DNA of 6,045 nt, from contig DATFXR010000055.1 of assembly GCA_035315685.1 (NCBI GenBank), positions 1 through 6,045 on the forward strand, read 5' to 3'. The notes beneath the pieces were generated by a model. It was not told where the DNA came from. It was given only the letters and a program-made list of their open reading frames with translations, and made no database searches. Origin of the DNA: QHWK01 sp035315685. GTDB taxonomy: Bacteria > Acidobacteriota > Vicinamibacteria > Vicinamibacterales > CAVVIG01. The position numbers and the translations under genes were made by a program. Of the stretch, positions 1 to 4,972 are shown one piece after another (position 1 is the first letter of the stretch; each line of letters opens with the position of its first letter).

Positions 1-454
1 CGCGGTCCCATCGGGCCAGGCGCGCCATCACCGGACGCATCAGGGCGCTCCCGGCGTGTCCGATCCGATCGGGACCGAAGTACGCGTCGAACTGATCCCA
101 TGCGTAGCGCATCGGCGTCAGGCAGTAGCACAGATGCGGAACGCCCCCGGGATGCACGATCGACTTCGCGCAGCAGTGGCTCACGCTCACGATGCGATCG
201 AAGGTGTCGAACGAGAACTGTTCGATCGCGGTCGGGAAGAGCGGCAGGTAGTGACGATAGAACCGCTTGACCAGTGGCAGCCGCTGCACGAACGACGTGT
301 GCGGGCGCAGCCGCTCGATTGCCGACGATACCGACCCGCGCACGTGCACGAGCGTAAAGATCTCGGCGTCGGGAAACCGCTCGCAGATCACTTCGAGCGC
401 CTTCTCGCCGCCGCGCATGCCGGTGAGCCAGTCGTGGACGATGGCCAGCTTCAT
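1..454 (-). CDS. WbaZ-like GT4 glycosyltransferase, 3' end outside window
   Basis: This is the N-terminal part (151 complete codons) of a GT-B fold glycosyltransferase, probably a cytoplasmic sugar transferase in polysaccharide assembly. The protein opens MKLAIVHDWLTGMRGGEK, with the Gly-rich motif MRGGEK at residues 13-18 that contributes to the acceptor-side Rossmann domain. It carries PMRYAWD at residues 114-120, a signature I associate with WbaZ-type (mannosyltransferase-like) GT4 proteins. The frame stays open to the window edge at base 1, so the donor-binding C-terminal domain and its EX7E motif are not visible. The ATG at 454-452 is chosen because the conserved MKLAIVHDWL opening begins there; no good Shine-Dalgarno lies upstream. 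It sits 51 bp downstream of the preceding GT4 gene on the same strand, and I see no terminator or other element in that gap (455-505). Family assignment is fairly sure; the sugar transferred is not known. Confidence 0.88.
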   Translation of the reverse strand, partial: MKLAIVHDWLTGMRGGEKALEVICERFPDAEIFTLVHVRGSVSSAIERLRPHTSFVQRLPLVKRFYRHYLPLFPTAIEQFSFDTFDRIVSVSHCCAKSIVHPGGVPHLCYCLTPMRYAWDQFDAYFGPDRIGHAGSALMRPVMARLARWDR

Positions 455-505
455 CGAGAAGGGAACGCAAAGGCCGCTGACACCGCCAAGACGAGCTGCG
501 CCTGG

Positions 506-1624
506 TCAGGCCGCACCGTTCAACACCTCGCCGTAGATCTTCCGCACGCGGCGGACCGACTGCTCCCAGGAGAACATCCCCGCGCGCGCGACGCCCCGAC
601 GGCGCAGGTCCTTCCGCAGGTCCGCATCCGTGAGCACGCGGAAGATGCCGTCGGCAATGGCCTGTGGATCGTACGGATCGACCAGGACCGCGGCGTCCCC
701 GGCGACTTCCGGCAGCGACGACACGTTCGACGTGACCACCGGCGTCCCGCTGGCCATGGCTTCGAGCGGCGGCAGTCCGAAGCCCTCGTAGAGTGACGGG
801 AAGACGAAGACGCCAGCGAGCCGATACATGACGGCGAGCGTTTCTTCCGGGAGGTATCCGAGAAACCGCACGTAGTTGTGCAGCTGGTGCTGGTGTACGG
901 CGCGCCTCAGCGCGGTGTACTTCGAGATCTCGTCTCCGATCATCACCAGCTTGAGCCGATCCAGTCCGCGCTTACGTACGATGTGAAACGCGTCGATCAG
1001 CCGTTCGAGATTCTTGTGCGGCTTCACGTTGCCGGCGTACAGCACGAACTCGTCCTGCAACTGATAGCGTTCGCGAACGCGGACGACGTCCTCCTCGGCC
1101 GGATCGATGGCAAAGCGTTCGTCGTAGGCGTTGTAGATGACGTCGATCTTCTCCGGCGTGGTCTCGACGAACCGGAGGATGTCGCGCTTCGAGCTCTCCG
1201 ATACGGTCAACACCCGTGTCGCGCGCCGCGCCGCGAGATTGATCGAGGTCCGAGCGTAGCCGAACGCGAAACGGTTCGGCAGGTACTGGGGAAACATCAG
1301 GTGGATGCAGTCATGAATCGTCACGACTGATCGGCAGCGCACCAGCGGCGGCAGCACGTAGTGAGGCGCGTGGAACAGCGTCACGCCCTCGCGCTGCAGC
1401 GCGAGCGGAATGCGCAGCTGCTCGGACACCGAGTAGTTGCCCGCCGTCTCCGGAATCGCCCGGAAGTTCTCGCCGAGTGTCGCGAGCGTCTCGCGATCTT
1501 CGGGCCGGCAGAACACCACGAACTCGGTGCGGTCGTCCATCCGCGCCAGATGGCGCAGGAGATTCCGGATGTAGGTGCCGATGCCGAAGTCGTGCAGTTT
1601 GCGGGCGTCGATGCCAATCCGCAC
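506..1624 (-). CDS. GT4 glycosyltransferase (MtfB-like), GTG start
   Basis: This is a complete 372-residue GT4 transferase, normal length for the family, acting on a lipid-linked or growing glycan in the cytoplasm. The N-terminal Rossmann domain starts RIGIDARKL and has the GIGTY loop at about residues 15-19 and IHD at 103-105. The second domain begins at YAGNVKPHKN (196-205), with the basic residues that usually contact the donor diphosphate. The EX7E motif is E280/E288 in YEGFGLPPLEAMASG, followed by SLPEVAGDAAVLVDP, typical of the nucleotide-sugar site. The reading frame stays open upstream to a TTG at 1687, but that stretch is encoded by a hairpin repeat and does not resemble protein. I therefore start at the GTG at 1624, where the conserved RIGIDAR begins, matching the neighbouring GT4 starts; a GTG at 1642 is a second choice. 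No strong Shine-Dalgarno is seen. Donor and acceptor are unknown. Confidence 0.93.
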   Translation of the reverse strand: MRIGIDARKLHDFGIGTYIRNLLRHLARMDDRTEFVVFCRPEDRETLATLGENFRAIPETAGNYSVSEQLRIPLALQREGVTLFHAPHYVLPPLVRCRSVVTIHDCIHLMFPQYLPNRFAFGYARTSINLAARRATRVLTVSESSKRDILRFVETTPEKIDVIYNAYDERFAIDPAEEDVVRVRERYQLQDEFVLYAGNVKPHKNLERLIDAFHIVRKRGLDRLKLVMIGDEISKYTALRRAVHQHQLHNYVRFLGYLPEETLAVMYRLAGVFVFPSLYEGFGLPPLEAMASGTPVVTSNVSSLPEVAGDAAVLVDPYDPQAIADGIFRVLTDADLRKDLRRRGVARAGMFSWEQSVRRVRKIYGEVLNGAA

Positions 1625-1646
1625 GGGGCTAATGATACTCACGGGT

Positions 1647-1678
1647 GTGTGGGACCGATGGGCCAATCGGTCCCACAC
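1647..1678. repeat. Perfect 13-bp inverted repeat (hairpin) between GT genes
   Basis: The left arm gtgtgggaccgat (1647-1659) and right arm atcggtcccacac (1666-1678) are exact reverse complements around a 6-nt loop, gggcca. The hairpin fills the middle of the 73-bp gap between the GT2 stop and the downstream GT4 start. Neither strand has a T-run after it, so it is not a classical intrinsic terminator. The same 13-nt arm occurs again at 2481-2493, which points to an interspersed repeat of the REP or small palindromic type. It could affect mRNA stability or the relative expression of the downstream genes; that role is inferred. Confidence 0.85.
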
Positions 1679-1697
1679 TCCAGGCAATCATCAGCGC

Positions 1698-2552
1698 TTA
1701 CAGCTGCCCGCGGATTCGCAGGTACAGCTTCAGGACCGGCGCCCATACCGGGTGATGCTTCTCGTAAAACGCAACCTGACTCCGTCGGTACGCGTCGTTG
1801 GTCGCAGCTGGCGCCGTCGCCGCCGATCGACCGCGCAGGTGCACGACTTCGACGTCCGGCGTGAAGAGAATCCGCCGTCCGCGGGCGCGGATGGCAGCGC
1901 AGAAGTCGACGTCCTCCGTGTACATGAAGAACCGCTCGTCGAGTCCGCCGACGGCGTCGGCGTCCGCCCTCCGTACGAGAAGGCAGGCGGCGCTCACCCA
2001 GTCAGGAGACTGCCGCTGGCGCGTGAGCCGCTCCACAGCACTCGATCGCACGAGGCGCTTCTGCCGGAGCTCGTTGAGCGGGCCGATCATCCGGCCGAAG
2101 GACAGCTCCGCGCGGCCGCTGCCGTCAACCAGGCGCGGCCCGATCACGGCCACGCCTGGATTGCGATCGAGTTCCGCGACGAGACGGTCAATCGCACCGG
2201 TCGGGACGATCGTGTCGCTGTTCAGCAGCAGCACGTTCGTCGAGGAGGTCGCGCGCAGGCCGAGGTTGTTCGCCCGCGCGAACCCGGCGTTCGATCCGAC
2301 CTCGATCACACGCACATCCGGCCAGCGTCGGGCGACGTCCACGCTGCCATCGATCGACTCGTTGTCGACCACGACGATCTCGTAGCTCACCCGCGGCGGC
2401 GCTGCGTGGAGCGAGTCGAGGCAGCGCGCCAGATCGTCGCGCGTGTTGTGCGAAACGATGATGATCGTGAGGAACGGGGAGTGTGGGACCGATCGGCCCG
2501 TGGGGTTGGTAGGGAGCAGGGGAGGGGAGGGTGGGTCGGTGGGTTGGGTCAT
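1698..2552 (-). CDS. GT2 glycosyltransferase, rhamnosyltransferase/WbbL-like
   Basis: This is a 284-residue GT-A fold transferase of family GT2, expected to use a dTDP- or UDP-sugar with a divalent metal at the cytoplasmic membrane face. The domain starts at FLTIIIVSHNTRDDL (from residue 27). It then shows VVVDNESIDGS (D63-S70), the metal-binding NSD at 111-113 in place of DXD, and GGLDERFFMYTEDVDF with E213-D214 in the position of the catalytic acidic pair. This layout is that of WbbL-type rhamnosyltransferases, although the sugar is not proven. The start is the ATG at 2552 because it overlaps the upstream stop as ATGA, implying translational coupling; no Shine-Dalgarno is visible and no in-frame ATG, GTG or TTG lies between it and the domain. 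The first 26 or so residues are an unusual Pro/Ser/Thr-rich tail (MTQPTDPPSPPLLPTNPTGR) partly encoded by a repeat copy. The C-terminus has no obvious membrane helix. Confidence 0.92.
   Translation of the reverse strand: MTQPTDPPSPPLLPTNPTGRSVPHSPFLTIIIVSHNTRDDLARCLDSLHAAPPRVSYEIVVVDNESIDGSVDVARRWPDVRVIEVGSNAGFARANNLGLRATSSTNVLLLNSDTIVPTGAIDRLVAELDRNPGVAVIGPRLVDGSGRAELSFGRMIGPLNELRQKRLVRSSAVERLTRQRQSPDWVSAACLLVRRADADAVGGLDERFFMYTEDVDFCAAIRARGRRILFTPDVEVVHLRGRSAATAPAATNDAYRRSQVAFYEKHHPVWAPVLKLYLRIRGQL
2478..2498. repeat. Second copy of the hairpin-arm repeat, read as GT2 N-terminus
   Basis: These 21 bases match the reverse complement of 1662-1682, the right arm of the intergenic hairpin plus flanks, at 20 of 21 positions. 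They include the exact core gtgtgggaccgat at 2481-2493. The opposite arm is missing, leaving only the short palindrome ccgatcgg at 2489-2496. On the minus strand the copy encodes GRSVPHS (residues 19-25 plus a flanking base) of the GT2 protein, just before its conserved domain. Chance is unlikely at this length only 0.8 kb from the first copy, but two copies are too few to define the element fully. Confidence 0.7.
2512..2548 (+). other. G-run cluster with G-quadruplex potential at gene junction
   Basis: The plus strand has seven runs of three or more G within 37 bases (2512-2514, 2519-2522, 2524-2527, 2529-2531, 2533-2535, 2541-2543, 2546-2548), separated by short loops. That meets the usual quadruplex-forming pattern. 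This strand is the template of the GT operon, and the complementary C-rich mRNA encodes the Pro-rich start of the GT2. The cluster lies immediately after the ATGA overlap. Whether it folds or matters in the cell is inference. Confidence 0.5.
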
Positions 2553-3757
2553 CGCGACGCGGCGTTTTCGATGACGACAAGCGTATTGATCGCGGCGTCC
2601 GTCCAGCTGTACTTTGCGAGCTGTGCTGGAGCGGCTCCGAGCACCGTCGCACGGATCTGCTCATCGAACAACAGCGATTCGAGCGCGTGCGTGGTTGCCG
2701 GCAGATCGTTCACCGGCACATAGACCGCCGCGGCGCCGCAGCTCTCGCGCGCGACCGGTGTGTCGAGGAGCAGCGGCGGCACACCGGCGGCGAGGGCTTC
2801 GAGCGGCGTGAGGCCGAGCCCTTCATATTCGGAGAGAAATGCGAACACGCGCGCCTTCGCGTACAGCGCGTGAAGCTGCTCGTCGGTGACGTATTCGTGC
2901 CACCGGACGCGATCGCCGATGTCTTCATTGGCAATCGTCGCGCGGAGATCCTGACGCGGGTGGCTCCGGTTGTCGCCGACGATGTCGAGTGAGACGTCGG
3001 TTCGCGCGCGGGCGATCGGCGCGAAGGCGCGAATCAGATCGACGACGTGGCGACGGTTGAAGATGGATCCGACGTACAGAACGGAGTAGGGGCTGGGGGC
3101 TGGGGGCTGGGGGCTGGCTGCACTCCCATCGGGGCTAGAGACTAAGGGCTGGGGGCTAGCTGGATTCCGCGGTTCCTGACGGCTGGCCCCAAGCCCCAAG
3201 CCCCGAGCCCCGCTCTCGTGACGGCTAGCCCCGAGCCCCGAGCCACCAGCCCCGATCCCGGGCGGCACCACGTGAATCCGTTGCTCCTCCACGTTCAGCC
3301 GATCGACGATCTCGCGTTTCGAGAACTGCGAGATCGTGATGATGGCGGCCGCGGTGTTCGCCGTCCGGCGCACCAGCCATCGGCGGCGCGCGCCTTCGCG
3401 CACGCCGAACCATTCCGGATGCGCGACGAACGACAGATCATGGATCGCGACGACCAGTGGCATCGTCAGTCGAAGGGGAGCGGTATACCCGGGCGCGAAC
3501 CAGACGTCGATAGCGTCGGCCCTCACGGCGCGCGGCAACGTGATCTGCTCCCACCACGTGCCGGCCGAGCCGGCAATCAGACGGGTTCGGAATTTTCTCG
3601 AATCCAGTGTCAGCGCAATAGCTTCAGGTGCGTAGAGCACGAAGTCGTGCGCGCACGCGCGGCCGCCTGTTGCCCATTCGTGCAGCAGGCCGGCGAGATA
3701 CCGTCCGACGCCGGTCGCGCGCCCGCACAATTCGCGCGCGTCAATGCCGATGCGCAT
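2549..3757 (-). CDS. GT4 glycosyltransferase with 55-residue repeat-encoded insertion
   Basis: This is a 402-residue GT-B fold transferase of family GT4. The first domain starts MRIGIDARELCGRATGVGRY, has WWEQ at 68-71, IHDLSF at 105-110 and ends at VVPPGI (to residue 168). The second domain starts YSVLYVGSIFNRRH at residue 224 and carries EX7E as E312/E320 in EYEGLGLTPLEALAAG. Between them, residues 169-223 are low-complexity Gly/Ala/Ser/Pro sequence (for example GLGASR twice and SPQPPAPSPY) encoded by 7-nt repeats at 3089-3253. The neighbouring GT4s have an ordinary linker here, so this is an in-frame insertion in the interdomain linker, where it may be tolerated. The usual RKN is replaced by RRH at 235-237. 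The ATG at 3757 lies 2 bp after the preceding stop; the gene's own stop overlaps the GT2 start as ATGA. The enzyme may still be active, as all core motifs remain; substrate unknown. Confidence 0.93.
   Translation of the reverse strand: MRIGIDARELCGRATGVGRYLAGLLHEWATGGRACAHDFVLYAPEAIALTLDSRKFRTRLIAGSAGTWWEQITLPRAVRADAIDVWFAPGYTAPLRLTMPLVVAIHDLSFVAHPEWFGVREGARRRWLVRRTANTAAAIITISQFSKREIVDRLNVEEQRIHVVPPGIGAGGSGLGASRHESGARGLGLGASRQEPRNPASPQPLVSSPDGSAASPQPPAPSPYSVLYVGSIFNRRHVVDLIRAFAPIARARTDVSLDIVGDNRSHPRQDLRATIANEDIGDRVRWHEYVTDEQLHALYAKARVFAFLSEYEGLGLTPLEALAAGVPPLLLDTPVARESCGAAAVYVPVNDLPATTHALESLLFDEQIRATVLGAAPAQLAKYSWTDAAINTLVVIENAASR
3089..3116 (+). repeat. Four perfect tandem 7-nt units; G-quadruplex motif
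   Basis: Four head-to-tail copies of ggggctg make runs of 4, 5, 5 and 5 G (3089-3092, 3095-3099, 3102-3106, 3109-3113) with CT loops, a canonical quadruplex pattern on the template strand of the GT4 gene. The unit length is not divisible by three, so gain or loss of one unit by slippage would shift the frame before the donor-binding domain. Confidence 0.8.
3089..3253. repeat. 165-bp block of ggggctN heptanucleotide repeats inside GT4 gene
   Basis: The block is built from variants of a 7-nt unit. On the plus strand the left part is G-rich (ggggctg in four perfect tandem units at 3089-3116, then looser copies such as ggggcta near 3131 and 3152). The right part is the same unit inverted (agcccca/agccccg from about 3185 to 3254). 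A 36-nt direct duplication is visible at 3177-3212 and 3219-3254, with 31 of 36 positions identical and 42 nt between starts. This gives a 14-residue period in the protein. The total length is a multiple of three, so the GT frame is preserved. The composition looks like intergenic repeat DNA rather than coding sequence. Confidence 0.85.
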
Positions 3758-3759
3758 CG

Positions 3760-4935
3760 CTACGCGGCTCCAGCGCGCTGCGCGCGGCGCGCGACCGCCC
3801 GCTCATAGGTGCCGTACACGAGACGCGCTGTTGCGCTCCAGCGGAACGTCCGCGCGCGGGCGAGCCCTTTCGCGGCGCACTCAGCCGCGTAGCGCGCGTC
3901 GCGCAGCATGCGCTCGATGCCGCGGGCGAGATCTTCCGACGATTCGGGATCGACGAGCAGCGCCGCGTCATCCGTCACCTCGGGCAACGACCCGCGACGG
4001 GCGGCCACGACCGGCACACCGAGCGACATCGCCTCGAGGACGGTGAGCCCGAACCCTTCTTCGAACGACGGTTGGACGAGCAGTCGCGCGCCTGCGTAGA
4101 GCTCGCGGCGCTGTGATGGATCGACGTAGCCGATGTGCCGCACCCTGCCGGCCAGCGGCGGCCGCGCGATGCGCTCGAGCCACGGCCGCGCCGCGTCGGT
4201 CGCGCGCCCCGCGAGGATCAGTTCCGGGATCGCCTCCGCCGTTTCCCGACGCTCGGCTGAAGCCTTCGCGCCACGTCCCTCGAACAGCCGCTGGTACGCA
4301 TCGAGCAGCCCGCCAATGTTCTTGCGCGGCTCGAGTGTGCCGAAGAACAGCACGTAGCCATTCGCCGGTGCCGCAGCCCGCGGCTCCCACTCAGGCGCGC
4401 CGGGCGGGCAGATTGCGATCCGCTCGCGCGCGACCCCGAGCCGCTGCTCGACTTCACCCGCGGCGAACGCCGAGGAGACGATCACTGCGTCCGCCCGACG
4501 GGCGTGATCGCCGACCAGCGCGGCGTAATCGCGGCGAATCTCGGCGGCGGTCCGCTCGGGATTCGTCAGGAAGTTGAGATCGTGAATCGTGATCACCTGG
4601 GCCGCGGCGCGCGCCGGCACCAACAGCGGGTGCGACGAGTGCGCGACGTCGAACGATGCGCCCGACAGCGCTTCGATCGCCGGCCACTCGAGTCGATGCC
4701 ACGCGAGATTGAGCACCGCGACCGGCACGCGGCGATCGATCCGCACGGCGCCAGCGAGCTCGGACGACTCCGCGAAGCGATCCTTCCAGGAGCTCGAAAA
4801 CAGCGTCAGCTCGAGCTGGCGGCGCGGGCCGCCCGGCGCGTACTCCGCGAGCAACGCGCGCGCCAGTTCGTGGGTGTACTCGCCGACGCCGCTGCGCGCG
4901 CGCAGCGCGGGACGATAATCGATCAGGACTCGCAC
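3760..4935 (-). CDS. GT4 glycosyltransferase (MtfB-like), first gene of GT operon
   Basis: This is a complete 391-residue GT-B fold transferase of family GT4. Residues 1-6 read MRVLID, the GVGEY loop is at 16-20 and IHDLNFL at 117-123. PPG at 177-179 closes the first domain. The second domain starts YVLFFGTLEPRKN (194-206), with the Arg/Lys expected at the donor phosphates. EX7E is E293/E301 in EEGFGLTVLEAMSLG, followed by SLPEVTDDAALLVDP. The start is the GTG at 4935, because the conserved first strand begins there. Upstream is only the 37-bp divergent gap and no clear Shine-Dalgarno. It ends with TAG 2 bp before the next GT4 start, so the two are surely cotranscribed. Residues about 219-236 (EGRGAKASAERRETAEAI) look like an extra loop and may be repeat-derived. 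The sugar transferred is unknown. Confidence 0.93.
   Translation of the reverse strand: MRVLIDYRPALRARSGVGEYTHELARALLAEYAPGGPRRQLELTLFSSSWKDRFAESSELAGAVRIDRRVPVAVLNLAWHRLEWPAIEALSGASFDVAHSSHPLLVPARAAAQVITIHDLNFLTNPERTAAEIRRDYAALVGDHARRADAVIVSSAFAAGEVEQRLGVARERIAICPPGAPEWEPRAAAPANGYVLFFGTLEPRKNIGGLLDAYQRLFEGRGAKASAERRETAEAIPELILAGRATDAARPWLERIARPPLAGRVRHIGYVDPSQRRELYAGARLLVQPSFEEGFGLTVLEAMSLGVPVVAARRGSLPEVTDDAALLVDPESSEDLARGIERMLRDARYAAECAAKGLARARTFRWSATARLVYGTYERAVARRAQRAGAA
3768..3771 (-). promoter_or_regulatory. Possible Shine-Dalgarno GGAG for the 2549-3757 GT4
   Basis: On the minus strand GGAG lies 10 nt before the ATG at 3757, inside the last codons of the upstream GT4. The spacing is a little long, but it is the only recognisable ribosome-binding site among the GT genes here. 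In so GC-rich a region it could be chance. Confidence 0.35.
4232..4263. repeat. Imperfect inverted repeat within GT4 gene
   Basis: gcctccgccg (4232-4241) and cggctgaagc (4254-4263) pair at 8 of 10 positions around a 12-nt loop. The region encodes the charged, low-complexity AKASAERRETAEA segment of the GT4, which has no counterpart in the neighbouring GT4 at the same place. It could be a second repeat family carried inside a coding region, but the pairing is weak and only one copy is seen in the window. Confidence 0.3.
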
Positions 4936-4972
4936 TTGTGTAAGTCGTTCCGAGTCAGTATCTTATTGTGAA
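4936..4972. promoter_or_regulatory. 37-bp divergent intergenic region with candidate ugd promoter
   Basis: This is the most AT-rich stretch of the window and separates the GT operon from ugd, so promoters for both directions must lie here or reach into the flanking genes. For ugd, TTGTGT (4936-4941), a 17-nt spacer and TATCTT (4959-4964) form a weak -35/-10 pair. The -10 ends 8 nt before the ATG, so transcription would start at or next to the start codon. For the GT operon, TAAGAT on the minus strand (4965-4960) is a poor -10 candidate with no recognisable -35. No operator palindrome was seen. All promoter calls are tentative. Confidence 0.4.

Noticed and set aside
1..15. Third copy of the gtgtgggaccgat repeat at the window start
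   Set aside because: Only about eight bases (cggtccca) agree and they encode WDR of the GT4; too short to count.
56..796. Plus-strand open frame of 246 codons over the first two GT genes
   Set aside because: It spans the opposite strand of two real GT genes and their gap and shows no family motif.
1647..1678. Intrinsic transcription terminator
   Set aside because: The stem is strong but no T-run follows it on either strand, and the downstream genes continue the same pathway on the same strand.
1575..2723. Long plus-strand open frame (382 codons) across the GT2 gene
   Set aside because: It is antisense to well-conserved GT2 and GT4 coding regions, has Arg/Ala/Val-rich composition without recognisable motifs, and arises from the high G/C at third positions on the opposite strand.
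3089..3254. CRISPR array
   Set aside because: The units are 7 nt with no unique spacers, and the block is translated as part of a GT4.
3559..3575. Hairpin tgccggc-cga-gccggca
   Set aside because: The stem is 7 bp in GC-rich coding sequence for the conserved region before WWEQ, and no second copy was seen; it is expected by chance.
2549..3757. Pseudogene call for the GT4 with the insertion
   Set aside because: The frame is continuous, the insertion is a multiple of three and both domains keep their motifs, so there is no evidence of inactivation.
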